From Bacteroides sp. (lineage in GTDB: Bacteria > Bacteroidota > Bacteroidia > Bacteroidales > Bacteroidaceae), in assembly GCA_017992695.1 (NCBI GenBank), contig JAGOOC010000025.1, positions 1-40,759 on the forward strand: a stretch of 40,759 bases of DNA, given 5' to 3'. The notes under the pieces were generated by a model. The model was given only the letters and a program-made list of their open reading frames with translations. It had not been told where the DNA came from and did not search any database. Each line of letters opens with the position of its first letter. The first letter of the stretch is position 1. The position numbers were made by a program, and so were the translations under genes. Positions 1-9,450 of this stretch are shown here, piece after piece.

Positions 1-12
1 AGTAGATAAAAA

Positions 13-1065
13 ATGAATAAAAACTATGCTATCGTCTTGCTGATTACATTAGGAGTAGCAGCATGTGGTCAAAAGAAAGCGGACAAGGAAACCTTTGTTC
101 GACCGGTGAAAACAGCGATTGTAGAATCGAGATCGGAAATCAATAAAGACTTCTCGGGTATTGTAGAGGCTGTGGAGTATGTGAAGCTTGCTTTTAGAGT
201 CAGTGGACAAGTCATCAATCTGCCTGTTATCGAGGGACAAAAGGTAAAAAAGGGAGATCTTATTGCTGCCATTGATCCCAGAGACATCTCGCTACAGTAC
301 GCAGCAGATAAATCGACTTACGAAACAGCTACTGCACAAGTAGAGCGAAACAAACGCTTACTTGCACGCCAAGCCATCTCTGTACAAGAGTATGAGATCA
401 GTCTGTCAAATTATCAAAGAGCTAAATCTAACTACGAATTATCGACCAACAACATGCGCGACACCCGGCTGACGGCTCCATTTGATGGATCTATCGAAAA
501 GAGATTGGTGGAAAACTACCAGCGAGTGAACTCGGGCGAAGGCATAGTGCAGTTGGTCAACACTCAAAAGCTACGCATAAAGTTTACCATTCCTGATGCT
601 TATTTACATCTTATTCGCTCGAACGACAAGAGATTTAAGGTACGATTTGATACGTATAGTGCTACTGAATTCAATGCTGTGTTGGAAGAATTTTTAGATG
701 TATCGACCAATGGAACGGGAATTCCTGTCACTATTACCATTGACGATCCTACCTTCGACCGTGCGCTATACGATGTTAAGCCCGGTTTCACTTGTAGCAT
801 TCGGTTATCGACCAACATCGGGCCACTACTCCAAGAGAACATGACTACCGTGCCGCTAAGTGCTATTTTTGGCGAAACAGATGGAAAGAAAACCTATGTA
901 TGGGTCTTGAATGGCAACAAAGTAGAACGTCGCGAAGTAGAGGTGTACTCGCCCACCGGAGAAGCACAAGTACTTCTTTCTTCGGGAGTAAAAGCCGGAG
1001 AAAAGATCGTAACTGCAGGAGTGTATCAATTGGTAGAAGGAGAGACAGTAAACGAACTCCATTAG
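13..1065 (+). CDS. RND efflux periplasmic adaptor (membrane fusion) lipoprotein
   Basis: Periplasmic adaptor of a tripartite RND pump; it links the inner-membrane pump to the outer-membrane channel. The N-terminus is a lipoprotein signal ending in a lipobox (VAAC, Cys18), so it is probably anchored by lipid. After it come the adaptor regions: a biotinyl-lipoyl-like segment (about residues 50-90, including GQKVKKGDLIAAID), a helical hairpin (about 90-150), a second lipoyl half (APFDGSIEK, about 157-165), then beta-barrel and membrane-proximal domains to residue 350. Length is normal for the HlyD/AcrA family. The ATG at 13 fits the signal peptide. It lies 41 bp before the pump gene in the same orientation, followed by a TolC-like gene, so the three form one operon. 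The promoter and any local regulator lie before the window. The substrate cannot be told from the sequence. Confidence 0.93.
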   Translation: MNKNYAIVLLITLGVAACGQKKADKETFVRPVKTAIVESRSEINKDFSGIVEAVEYVKLAFRVSGQVINLPVIEGQKVKKGDLIAAIDPRDISLQYAADKSTYETATAQVERNKRLLARQAISVQEYEISLSNYQRAKSNYELSTNNMRDTRLTAPFDGSIEKRLVENYQRVNSGEGIVQLVNTQKLRIKFTIPDAYLHLIRSNDKRFKVRFDTYSATEFNAVLEEFLDVSTNGTGIPVTITIDDPTFDRALYDVKPGFTCSIRLSTNIGPLLQENMTTVPLSAIFGETDGKKTYVWVLNGNKVERREVEVYSPTGEAQVLLSSGVKAGEKIVTAGVYQLVEGETVNELH

Positions 1066-1106
1066 ATGATGAACCATTTTATCAGTAATCATTAACCATC
1101 AGACTT

Positions 1107-4100
1107 ATGAACTTAGCCAAATACTCATTAGATAATACAAAAATTATCTTTTTCTTTCTGGCTGTATTGCTTATCGGGGGAGTGTTCTCCTTTGGCAATC
1201 TGGGGAAAAAGGAAGATGCACCGTTTGTTATTAAAACGGCTGTTATCATTACAAGATACCCGGGAGCTGCACCGGCCGAAGTAGAGCGACTCATTACCGA
1301 GCCTATCTCGCGCGAAATACAGAGCATGAGCGGTGTGAACAAAATTAAATCGGAGTCGATGTACGGCATCTCAAAGATTACATTTGAGTTGCTTCCCTCC
1401 TTATCGGCCTCCTCCATCCCTCAGAAATGGGACGAGCTGCGACGCAAAGTACTCAATATTCAACCCATGTTGCCAAGTGGAGCTTCATTACCAACAGTAT
1501 CAGATGACTTTGGCGATGTGTTCGGCATTTATTACGGTCTGACCGCCGACGAGGGGTTTAGCTATGAAGAGATGCGCAACTGGGCCGAACGGATTAAGAC
1601 CGGAGTGGTTACCGCAGAGGGTGTAATGAAGGTCGCCCTATTTGGTGTACAAACCGAAGTCATCAATATATTTGTTTCGGTCAATAAGTTGGCAGGCATG
1701 GGAATCGATCCCAAGCAGCTGGCAGGATTGCTTCAATCGCAGAATCAAATTATCAATACGGGAGAGATTAAAGCGGGCGAACAGCAATTGCGCGTAGTAG
1801 CCAATGGCATGTATACCACAGTCAATGACATACGCAACCAAGTACTTACAACCAAAGCCGGACAGGTAAAGCTGGGAGATATTGCCATTATCGAAAAAGG
1901 GTATATGGATCCCCCTAGCACCATCATGCACGTCAACGGCAAGCGTGCCATTGGTATTGGTGTATCAACCGACCCCGATAAAGATGTAGTAAAAACCGGC
2001 AAAATGGTTGATGCTAAGTTGTCCGAAATACTGCCTTTGATGCCGGTAGGTTTGCAGTTGGAGGATCTTTACCTCGAAAACGAAATTGCAAGAGAGGCTA
2101 ACAACGGATTTATTATCAACCTGATAGAATCGATTCTAATTGTTATTGTAATCATCATGTTGGTAATGGGATTACGAGCCGGATTGTTGATCGGTTCATC
2201 CCTGATATTCTCTATTGGGGGTACGTTGCTCATCATGTCGTTTTTTGGTGTGGGTCTCAATCGAACTTCGCTTGCAGGATTTATCATTGCTATGGGTATG
2301 CTGGTGGACAATGCCATTGTGGTAACCGATAATGCACAGATAGCCATTGCGCGAGGGGTTGACCGACGAAAGGCATTGATTGATGGAGCAACCGGTCCGC
2401 AGTGGGGATTATTGGGAGCTACTTTCATCGCCATTTGTTCGTTCCTTCCCCTGTACCTAGCCCCTTCGGCAGTAGCCGAAATTGTGAAACCGTTATTTAT
2501 CGTACTGGCCATTTCGCTCGGGTTAAGTTGGTTACTGGCCTTGACACAGACCACTACCTTTGGTAACCTTATATTGAAAGCCAAAGCCGTTGAAGGTGCC
2601 AAGGATCCCTACGACAAACCATTCTATCACAAATTTGCTTCGATTTTAGCCGTTTTGATTAATAAGAAGCTGTGGACAATCGGTTCGATGATCGCACTTT
2701 TCATCGTCTCGTTAGTGATCATGGGAAACATGTCTCAAAACTTCTTCCCTTCTCTTGATAAGCCCTACTTCCGAGCCGATGTGTTCTACCCCGACGGATA
2801 CAGCATTAACGACGTTACACAGCAAATGGAAAAGGTAGAGGCTCACCTGCTGCAACAACCCAACGTGAAGCGAGTTTCAGTTACGTTTGGCAATACACCG
2901 TTGCGCTATTACCTGGCATCGACCTCGGTAGGACCGAAACCCAACTTCGCCAACATACTGATCGAGTTAACCGACAGTAAATATACCAAAAAGAGCGAAG
3001 AACAGTTTGACAACTACATGAAAGCAAACTATCCGAATGCCATTACCCGTACCAGTCTCTTCAAACTATCTCCTGCTGTTGATGCAGCTATCGAAATTGG
3101 TTTTATCGGCAATAATGTAGATACATTGGTGATGCTTACCAACAAGGCATTGGATATTATGCATCGCAATTCGAATCTGATCAATGTACGCAATTCGTGG
3201 GGAAACAAGATTCCGGTATGGGATCCTATCTTCAGTCAGGAACGAGCACAACCGCTGGGGGTATCACGCCAAGGAATGGCACAAAGCATTCAAATTGGAA
3301 CCAACGGCATGCCGTTAGGCGAATATCGCGAAGGCGATCTGGTATTGCCTATCCTGCTTAAAGGCAATAGAGCCGATTCGTTCCTGATCAATGACCTGCG
3401 CACTCTGCCTGTATTTGGTACAAGTCCCGAAACAACCAGTCTGGAGCAAGTCGTTTCTGAGTTTGATTTCCAATTCAAATTCTCTAATGTGAAAGTCTAT
3501 AACCGTCAGATGGTCATGATGGCGCAATGTGATCCCCGCCGTGGGGTTAACTCCATTAGTGCGTTTAACTCCGTTTGGAAGCAGGTGCAAGAGGAGATTA
3601 CAATACCCGAAGGGTATACTCTGAAGTACTTTGGTGAGCAAGAGAGCCAGGTAGAGTCGAACGAAGCATTGGCCGAAAACCTGCCATTAACCTTCTTCTT
3701 GATGTTCGTTACACTACTGCTGTTATTCAAAACCTATCGCAAACCCACAGTGATATTACTCATGTTACCTCTTATCTTTATCGGTATCGTTTTAGGATTG
3801 TTGCTATTAGGTAAATCGTTCGACTTCTTCGCCATACTTGGTTTGTTGGGGTTGATTGGTATGAACATCAAGAACTCTATTGTATTGGTGGATCAAATTG
3901 ATATCGAAACTCAATTGGGTAAAGAGCCTTTGGATGCAGTTATCAGCGCCACAACCAGCCGCATCATTCCGGTAGCCATGGCTTCGGGAACTACCATTCT
4001 GGGTATGTTGCCACTACTCTTCGATGCCATGTTTGGCGGTATGGCAGCCACTATTATGGGTGGTTTGCTTGTTGCGTCGATATTAACCCTATTCGTATTA

Positions 4101-4139
4101 CCGGTAGCCTATTGTGCCATACATAAAATAAAAGGATGA
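1107..4139 (+). CDS. RND family efflux pump permease (AcrB/HAE1-like)
   Basis: Inner-membrane proton-driven pump of the RND superfamily. The 1010-residue length, the two-fold repeat of membrane segment plus large periplasmic loop, and hydrophobic clusters near residues 10-30, 335-480, 525-545 and 855-1005 are typical. The proton-relay region in TM4 reads GMLVDNAIVV, with Asp401 kept and Asn402 where AcrB has a second Asp; the TM10 lysine is present (MNIKNSIVLVDQ, Lys922). The Asp-to-Asn change is seen in other RND lineages, so it does not imply loss of function. The gene follows the adaptor by 41 bp and its stop overlaps the next start (ATGA at 4136-4139), indicating translational coupling. 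Drug, bile or metabolite export are all possible; the substrate is not visible. Confidence 0.95.
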   Translation: MNLAKYSLDNTKIIFFFLAVLLIGGVFSFGNLGKKEDAPFVIKTAVIITRYPGAAPAEVERLITEPISREIQSMSGVNKIKSESMYGISKITFELLPSLSASSIPQKWDELRRKVLNIQPMLPSGASLPTVSDDFGDVFGIYYGLTADEGFSYEEMRNWAERIKTGVVTAEGVMKVALFGVQTEVINIFVSVNKLAGMGIDPKQLAGLLQSQNQIINTGEIKAGEQQLRVVANGMYTTVNDIRNQVLTTKAGQVKLGDIAIIEKGYMDPPSTIMHVNGKRAIGIGVSTDPDKDVVKTGKMVDAKLSEILPLMPVGLQLEDLYLENEIAREANNGFIINLIESILIVIVIIMLVMGLRAGLLIGSSLIFSIGGTLLIMSFFGVGLNRTSLAGFIIAMGMLVDNAIVVTDNAQIAIARGVDRRKALIDGATGPQWGLLGATFIAICSFLPLYLAPSAVAEIVKPLFIVLAISLGLSWLLALTQTTTFGNLILKAKAVEGAKDPYDKPFYHKFASILAVLINKKLWTIGSMIALFIVSLVIMGNMSQNFFPSLDKPYFRADVFYPDGYSINDVTQQMEKVEAHLLQQPNVKRVSVTFGNTPLRYYLASTSVGPKPNFANILIELTDSKYTKKSEEQFDNYMKANYPNAITRTSLFKLSPAVDAAIEIGFIGNNVDTLVMLTNKALDIMHRNSNLINVRNSWGNKIPVWDPIFSQERAQPLGVSRQGMAQSIQIGTNGMPLGEYREGDLVLPILLKGNRADSFLINDLRTLPVFGTSPETTSLEQVVSEFDFQFKFSNVKVYNRQMVMMAQCDPRRGVNSISAFNSVWKQVQEEITIPEGYTLKYFGEQESQVESNEALAENLPLTFFLMFVTLLLLFKTYRKPTVILLMLPLIFIGIVLGLLLLGKSFDFFAILGLLGLIGMNIKNSIVLVDQIDIETQLGKEPLDAVISATTSRIIPVAMASGTTILGMLPLLFDAMFGGMAATIMGGLLVASILTLFVLPVAYCAIHKIKG

Positions 4140-5407
4140 AAAAAGAGATTATTACCATAGCACTGCTCTTGCTCGGCCTTAATGCCGAGGCACAGCAAGC
4201 TCACATGAGTCGAGAAGCCTATCGTGAGCGTGTAGAGGCATACAGTCAGGTGTTGAAACAGCAGCGACTGCAAACAACAGCTAGCACCGAGGCGAGCAAA
4301 ATAGCCTTTACTGGTTATCTGCCACAAATAAACCTTGAAGGAGAGGGAACATTGAACTTGAAAGAGTTGGATGCTTGGACCGGCCCGGAGGGGCAGTATC
4401 GAAACAACACCTACCAAGGCATGGTGGTCATAGCGCAACCTCTTTACACAGGAGGTGCGCTAAAAGCCCAAAACAACATTGCCAAAGCTAATGAGAAACT
4501 AGACCAACTCTCGGAAGAGCTAACGCTCGATCAAATTCATTATCAGAGTGATGCTGTTTATTGGAATGCTTCGGCTGCTCGTGCCGGTCTCAATGCTGCT
4601 GCAACTTATCAAGAGATTGTACAGCAACAATATAAGATCATTCAAGATCGTTTTCAAGACGGAATGATTAGTCGCACCGATCTTTTGATGATTTCGACCC
4701 GACAAAAGGAGGCAGAACTGCAATACATCAAAGCACGTCAGAACAACACCTTAGCTTTACAAAAGCTAAACATATTGATGGGAAAGAACCCGAATGCCCA
4801 AGTAGACAGTTTATGTCTCATCGGAGTAGTATGTGAGCCCGTAACCGCAATGACGCTAACGGAAGTATTGCAACGTAGAGCTGATTATGCTAGTACCAAA
4901 GTAAACATTGAAAAGAGTGAAGCGCAGCGAAAGGCCGCCATGAGCCAATACAATCCACAACTCAATATGTATGTATCGAGCGGATGGGCTACCGGCGTAC
5001 CCAATATGGGATATGATTTGCAGTTCTCTCCCATTCTGGGTATGAATGTAAGCATCCCACTGGTGCGTTGGGGGGCGCGCTTCAAAACAAATCGCCAACA
5101 GAAAGCTTATGTTGGTATTCAGAAGCTACAACAAAGCTACGTAACCGACTACATTAATGAAGAGCTCTCGGCAGCTCTCACCAAACTTACCGAAACAGGG
5201 TTTCAGGTAAAAACCGCTGAAGAGAATCTCACCTTAGCCGAGGAGAATCTGAACTTGGCAAGCTTTTCGTATAATGAAGGGAAGGCAAGCATGGTTGATG
5301 TGCTTTCAGCTCAGCTGTCGTGGACGCAAGCACAATCAAACCTGATCAATGCCCATCTCGCAGCGAAAATGGCAGTAGCTGAATACAGAAAAGTGGTAAG
5401 CGAATAA
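4136..5407 (+). CDS. TolC-family outer membrane efflux channel
   Basis: Outer-membrane channel completing the tripartite pump. It has a signal peptide (MKKEIITIALLLLGLNAEAQ) and the long alternating helical repeats of the OEP/TolC family: the N-terminal half around residues 25-210 and the second around 240-420, including a typical late segment (FSYNEGKASMVDVLSAQLSW). At 423 residues it is of normal size. Its ATG overlaps the pump stop by 4 bp, so expression is probably coupled. A strong hairpin about 30 bp downstream ends the operon. The partner identity is inferred from gene order; the family assignment comes from the sequence. Confidence 0.93.
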   Translation: MKKEIITIALLLLGLNAEAQQAHMSREAYRERVEAYSQVLKQQRLQTTASTEASKIAFTGYLPQINLEGEGTLNLKELDAWTGPEGQYRNNTYQGMVVIAQPLYTGGALKAQNNIAKANEKLDQLSEELTLDQIHYQSDAVYWNASAARAGLNAAATYQEIVQQQYKIIQDRFQDGMISRTDLLMISTRQKEAELQYIKARQNNTLALQKLNILMGKNPNAQVDSLCLIGVVCEPVTAMTLTEVLQRRADYASTKVNIEKSEAQRKAAMSQYNPQLNMYVSSGWATGVPNMGYDLQFSPILGMNVSIPLVRWGARFKTNRQQKAYVGIQKLQQSYVTDYINEELSAALTKLTETGFQVKTAEENLTLAEENLNLASFSYNEGKASMVDVLSAQLSWTQAQSNLINAHLAAKMAVAEYRKVVSE

Positions 5408-5435
5408 TAAAGATTACCCCGACAGTACATAGAGC

Positions 5436-5479
5436 AAGTCCCACAGCGTTTCTATTTAAAAGAATACGCTGTGGGACTT
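5436..5479. terminator. Bidirectional hairpin terminator between the efflux operon and prfC
   Basis: A perfect 14-bp stem, AAGTCCCACAGCGT (5436-5449) with ACGCTGTGGGACTT (5466-5479), encloses a 16-base loop. It lies between two convergent genes, the channel gene ending at 5407 and prfC ending at 5556. An A/T-rich run follows on the + side. The rest of 5408-5555 shows no gene. Confidence 0.8.
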
Positions 5480-5555
5480 AACTTTATTACACTGTTCGGT
5501 TAGGAAAACTTGCTCGATGTTACGCAGCAAAGTTTACGGTAACTAAAGTCAATGA

Positions 5556-7127
5556 TTAGAATTCGCTCGTAAAGTGGAACCGAATCTTTTTAAAGTCAAT
5601 CTGCGCCATCTGGAGCACGTAGTTCGAGTCTGCCAAAAATACATCGCGTCCGTCGCGATCTTTAGCCATAAACTGGTATTTGCGTTTTTTGAATGCTTCC
5701 AGTTCCTCAGCGTCATCGCTCTCGACCCAGCATGCTTTATACAAACTGAGTGGCTCCCAACGGCACGATGCGTTGTACTCGTTGAGCAAGCGATATTGGA
5801 TGACTTCAAACTGCAGCTGCCCTACGGTACCGATAATCTTACGGTTGTTGAATTGGTTCACAAATAGTTGCGCCACACCCTCGTCCATCAACTGATCAAT
5901 ACCTTTGGAGAGTTGTTTCTGCTTCATTGGGTCGGCATTTTCAATGTACTTGAACATCTCGGGCGAGAAGCTGGGGATACCCCGGAAGTGCAACAGTTCG
6001 CCTTCGGTCAGCGTGTCGCCAATCTTAAACGATCCGTTATCGGGCAGACCAATAATATCACCTGCATAAGCCTCATCGATGGTGGTTTTGCGTTGTGCCA
6101 TAAACTGAGTAGGCGAAGAGAAACGCATCGTTTTACCATGACGCACATGCAAATAGGGTGCATTACGCACAAATTTGCCCGAACATATCTTGCAGAAAGC
6201 TACACACGAACGGTGATTGGGGTCGATGTTGGCCGTAATTTTAAAAATAAAGCCGGTAAACTTAGGTTCATCAGGAACCACCAGTCGCTCTTCGGCCTGT
6301 ATCGGTCTTGGAGCAGGGGCAATCTCCAGAAAGCAGTCGAGCAGCTCTTGCACACCGAAGTTATTCAAAGCCGATCCGAAGAAAACAGGCGCTAAAGTGC
6401 CCGCAAGATAATCCTCCGAAGAGAATTCGGGATAAACGCCTTCGAGCAGTTCCAAGTCAACACGCAGCTTGTCGGCCAACGTCTTTCCGATCTGTTCATC
6501 GAGCGCAGCACTGTGAATATCTACAGCCACTTTCTCAGTTACCACTTGCTTCGAGGGTTGATACAGGTCGAGCTTCTCTTCGTAGATGTTATACACACCT
6601 TTAAAACGAATGCCTTGTTCAATAGGCCACGACAAAGGTCTAACACGAATCATCAGCTCCTCTTCCAGCTCATCGAGCAAGTCGAACGGATCTTTACCTT
6701 CGCGGTCCATCTTGTTCACAAAGATGATAACAGGCGTGTTGCGCATGCGGCACACCTCCATCAACTTACGGGTCTGTGTCTCCACCCCTTTGGCTCCATC
6801 TACCACGATGATAACGCTGTCTACGGCTGTAAGTGTGCGGAAGGTATCTTCGGCAAAGTCTTGGTGACCGGGAGTATCCAGAATGTTAATTTTATAATCC
6901 TTGTAGTCAAACTCCATCACAGAGGTAGTCACCGATATACCACGTTGCTTCTCAATTTCCATCCAGTCAGACGTAGCCGTCTTCTTGATTTTATTGCTTT
7001 TCACCGCTCCTGCCACTTGAATCTGTCCGCCAAAAAGCAACAGTTTCTCGGTCAAAGAGGTTTTACCTGCATCGGGATGGGCGATAATGGCGAACGTGCG
7101 CCTTCTTTGTATTTCTATATTACTCAT
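5556..7127 (-). CDS. prfC: Peptide chain release factor 3 (RF3)
   Basis: Translational GTPase that recycles RF1/RF2 from the ribosome after peptide release. From the ATG at 7127 the protein is 523 residues, close to the usual 529. GTPase motifs are clear: G1 [10 protein letters not shown] near the N-terminus, the RF3-typical [11 protein letters not shown] after it, G3 DTPGHQDF and G4 NKMD. Domain II and the RF3 C-terminal domain ([16 protein letters not shown]) follow. An upstream in-frame start at 7154 would add nine residues but lies inside rfbD, so 7127 is preferred. The start overlaps the rfbD stop by 4 bp (ATGA read on the minus strand), making it the last gene of a four-gene operon. Confidence 0.97.
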   Translation of the reverse strand: MSNIEIQRRRTFAIIAHPDAGKTSLTEKLLLFGGQIQVAGAVKSNKIKKTATSDWMEIEKQRGISVTTSVMEFDYKDYKINILDTPGHQDFAEDTFRTLTAVDSVIIVVDGAKGVETQTRKLMEVCRMRNTPVIIFVNKMDREGKDPFDLLDELEEELMIRVRPLSWPIEQGIRFKGVYNIYEEKLDLYQPSKQVVTEKVAVDIHSAALDEQIGKTLADKLRVDLELLEGVYPEFSSEDYLAGTLAPVFFGSALNNFGVQELLDCFLEIAPAPRPIQAEERLVVPDEPKFTGFIFKITANIDPNHRSCVAFCKICSGKFVRNAPYLHVRHGKTMRFSSPTQFMAQRKTTIDEAYAGDIIGLPDNGSFKIGDTLTEGELLHFRGIPSFSPEMFKYIENADPMKQKQLSKGIDQLMDEGVAQLFVNQFNNRKIIGTVGQLQFEVIQYRLLNEYNASCRWEPLSLYKACWVESDDAEELEAFKKRKYQFMAKDRDGRDVFLADSNYVLQMAQIDFKKIRFHFTSEF

Positions 7128-7984
7128 AATGCTGTTGAAAGTTGAGAAATGCATCGTTTAAGACTCGTTTCCCAATGTGGAATTTCTATATGGAAGGTGT
7201 TTTTAATTTTTGTTTTATCTAAAACCGAGTAGTGCGGACGAGCCGCTTTGGTAGGATAATCGGCTGTGTGAATTGGCTTTACCTTGCATGAGGTAATTCC
7301 GGCCAAGCGATGAATGGCTACTGTGAAGTCATACCACGAGCATGCGCCTTCGTTGCTAAAGTGATAAATGCCACGCTCGATGCCGTTATTTATAATGGCA
7401 TATATGGTGCGTGCCAAATCATTGGCATAGGTAGGTGTACCTACCTGATCGAAAATAACCCCCAATGTCTCCCGCTCTCGTCCCAATCGAATCATGGTTT
7501 TCACAAAGTTATTTCCATAGATGGAGTAGAGCCAAGCTGTACGAATAACGATGGCTTTATCGCAATGCTCCATCACGTTTTGTTCTCCTGCCAGCTTTGT
7601 TGTACCATAAATAGAGTTCGGACAAGTAACCTCTTGTTCGGTGTAAGGAGTGTGTGCCGTTCCGTCAAACACATAGTCGGTAGATACTTGTATCATAGCT
7701 GCTCCCCTACTTTGAGCAGCGCGAGCCAGATAACCCGGAGCTAGATTGTTTAGCTTGTTGCACAGCTCAACATCATCTTCGGCCCGATCTACAGCTGTAT
7801 AGGCTGCACAGTTTACAATAACATCAATCTGTTTTTGGGCTACGTAGGTCATTACGGACTCTTCGTCGCAAATATCGAGTTCCTGCACGTCGGTAAAGAA
7901 GTAAGTATGCGCTGTGTTCTCTTGCGAAAGCACACGCATCTCATTACCCAATTGACCGTTTGCTCCGGTAATCAGTATATTCAT
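7124..7984 (-). CDS. rfbD: dTDP-4-dehydrorhamnose reductase
   Basis: NADPH-dependent reductase that makes dTDP-L-rhamnose, the last step of the RmlABCD pathway. It is a short-chain dehydrogenase of the extended type: Rossmann glycine motif GANGQLGNE at the N-terminus, [10 protein letters not shown], and the catalytic YGTTK tyrosine-lysine pair. The 286-residue length is normal. The ATG at 7984 is chosen because the longer reading uses TTG inside the preceding gene; 7984 sits one base after that gene's stop. No rmlA, rmlB or rmlC lies in this window, so the rhamnose pathway genes must be elsewhere. It overlaps prfC by 4 bp. Confidence 0.95.
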   Translation of the reverse strand: MNILITGANGQLGNEMRVLSQENTAHTYFFTDVQELDICDEESVMTYVAQKQIDVIVNCAAYTAVDRAEDDVELCNKLNNLAPGYLARAAQSRGAAMIQVSTDYVFDGTAHTPYTEQEVTCPNSIYGTTKLAGEQNVMEHCDKAIVIRTAWLYSIYGNNFVKTMIRLGRERETLGVIFDQVGTPTYANDLARTIYAIINNGIERGIYHFSNEGACSWYDFTVAIHRLAGITSCKVKPIHTADYPTKAARPHYSVLDKTKIKNTFHIEIPHWETSLKRCISQLSTAL

Positions 7985-7985
7985 T

Positions 7986-8525
7986 TTATTCAAATTTTAA
8001 TTCGCCTTGTTTGTCTTTCTCGTAGTAATTGGCCAGCATAGAAAGAAAGTTGCTAATAACCTCAATGGCTCTGGCTGTACCTGGTGTAATTTCCTTTTTT
8101 TGTAAACGCAACAGCATCACACCGTAAAGTGCTTCAAAGCAGGTTTCCAATTCGGGCTCTTCTTTTTTACCGTTTTTGCTCCGCAGCTCTACAATGAAGG
8201 GAAGTGCCTTAAAATAGGCAGCTGTATAAAAAGGAAACCGAGGTGAAGCCAGCAACTGGCTATTGAGCTCGATGAGATTCTGCAATACGTTTCGGTTGAT
8301 CTGCAAATGTCCTCTCTCCCGAACATCCTCTTCATACATCATCGTGATGAGGTTTCCATACCACTCTTTCAATGCCATCCGCTCTTCTGCCGGAAAGCGA
8401 GAAATAATCTTCTCCTCTACTTGTTCAAGATCACACCCATTGGCACGGATCATATCCTCAACCTGCCACATATAGATAAGATATTCGGCTATGTTTTGCT
8501 CTTTGAGTAAACGGGCTATATTCAT
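7986..8525 (-). CDS. DUF4924 family protein
   Basis: Conserved Bacteroidetes protein of unknown function; I recognise it as DUF4924-like from the opening MNIARLLKEQNIAEYLIYMW and the overall all-helical make-up. It has 179 residues, no signal peptide and no membrane segment, so it is probably cytoplasmic. The sequence is rich in charged helices, with a distal motif SPRFPFYTAAYFKALPFIVE. It lies 22 bp after the LysE-type gene and one base before rfbD, so it is the second gene of the operon ending in prfC. No reaction can be assigned. Confidence 0.85.
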   Translation of the reverse strand: MNIARLLKEQNIAEYLIYMWQVEDMIRANGCDLEQVEEKIISRFPAEERMALKEWYGNLITMMYEEDVRERGHLQINRNVLQNLIELNSQLLASPRFPFYTAAYFKALPFIVELRSKNGKKEEPELETCFEALYGVMLLRLQKKEITPGTARAIEVISNFLSMLANYYEKDKQGELKFE

Positions 8526-8547
8526 TTCTTTTTTTATCCTCTTACTA

Positions 8548-9201
8548 TTAATAAATAGATTCGCCCAAAAGCGTGTAAATCAATCCCACTACAGAAACAA
8601 GAATAACAATGCCACCAATAACACGATTGAGAATCCAAATTCCGCGAACATTGAATTTACTTCGTACCTTGTTCACAAAAAAGGTGATGCCAAACCACCA
8701 AGTTAATGCTCCAAGCGCAATGGCAAAATAGCCGGCGATTCTCTCAAACACCAGCACACCGGGTTCTACAAAAGCAAAGCGAGCAAACAAACCAATAAAT
8801 AGAAATATAATCAAGGGGTTAGACAGGGTAACGGCAAAAGCTGTGATAAAGTTATGAAAATACGACCCTTTATTGGTTGAAACAGGACGTATAGCGTGTA
8901 CAGGATTGCTGCGGAACGTATAAATACCAAAAAGCAACAGCATGATGCTACCAAGGAATTGTAGATAGAAAATATTTTTGTTGATGTAGTCGAACACAAA
9001 ACTCATACCATAACCAGTCAATAAAGCATAAGCAATGTCGCTAACAGCGGCTCCCAGTCCGGTGATGAAGCCATACCAACGACCTTTATTTAAAGTTCGC
9101 TGAATGCAAAGGACACCCACCGGCCCCAAAGGTGCAGACACCACGACGCCGATAATAAAGCCCTTAAACAATATATCGAAAAATGTTCCTAACTGAATCA
9201 T
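8548..9201 (-). CDS. LysE/RhtB-type amino-acid exporter family protein
   Basis: Inner-membrane transporter related to LysE/RhtB exporters of amino acids or similar small metabolites. The first transmembrane segment contains the family motif SAPLGPVGVLC, and about six hydrophobic segments cover most of the 217 residues. The start at 9201 (MIQLGTFF) is favoured; the longer reading to 9273 adds a 24-residue cysteine-rich stretch that does not look like family sequence. It heads the operon with the DUF4924 gene, rfbD and prfC and is divergent from purL, sharing a 249-bp intergenic region with it. The substrate is unknown. Confidence 0.9.
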   Translation of the reverse strand: MIQLGTFFDILFKGFIIGVVVSAPLGPVGVLCIQRTLNKGRWYGFITGLGAAVSDIAYALLTGYGMSFVFDYINKNIFYLQFLGSIMLLLFGIYTFRSNPVHAIRPVSTNKGSYFHNFITAFAVTLSNPLIIFLFIGLFARFAFVEPGVLVFERIAGYFAIALGALTWWFGITFFVNKVRSKFNVRGIWILNRVIGGIVILVSVVGLIYTLLGESIY

Positions 9202-9315
9202 GCTACAAATATCGCACTTTTTTATGAAACAGATGTAGCTTGTTAACATCTTTTCGGCTCTTTCACACTGCAAAAGATTATTTCATCCATCACTGCTCAC
9301 TGTTTTCTTCCTCTT

Positions 9316-9356
9316 TCTCCAAATTCTTCCCCTTTGTTTGGGTTTGAATTTGGAGA
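9316..9356. other. 11-bp inverted repeat upstream of the purL promoter
   Basis: TCTCCAAATTC (9316-9326) is matched by GAATTTGGAGA (9346-9356), a perfect 11-bp inverted repeat around a 19-base loop that has a further CCC/GGG pairing. It lies about 50 bp before the purL -7 box and about 115 bp before the divergent LysE-type start. It could be an operator or an RNA hairpin; the sequence alone does not decide. Confidence 0.5.
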
Positions 9357-9405
9357 GATAAGGGATAAAATTCCTTTTTTCTTTCTCTTCCCCAACCATT
9401 TTAGC

Positions 9406-9413
9406 TATCTTTG
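9406..9413 (+). promoter_or_regulatory. Bacteroidetes -7 element of purL
   Basis: TATCTTTG matches the TAnnTTTG -7 consensus. The -33 region is weak (TTTC near 9382). Transcription would start near 9420, giving a leader of about 30 bases before the ATG at 9451. Confidence 0.55.
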
Positions 9414-9450
9414 CGCCTTATTAAAGAAACGTAATTCATCCATATACAAC

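Noticed and set aside
2069-2602. 177-residue open frame on the minus strand inside the RND pump gene
   Set aside because: Its composition mirrors the membrane-segment codons of the pump on the other strand; nothing supports a separate gene.
7124-7984. Start of a surface-polysaccharide biosynthesis cluster
   Set aside because: Only rfbD is present; no glycosyltransferase, flippase, polymerase or rmlA/B/C gene lies nearby.
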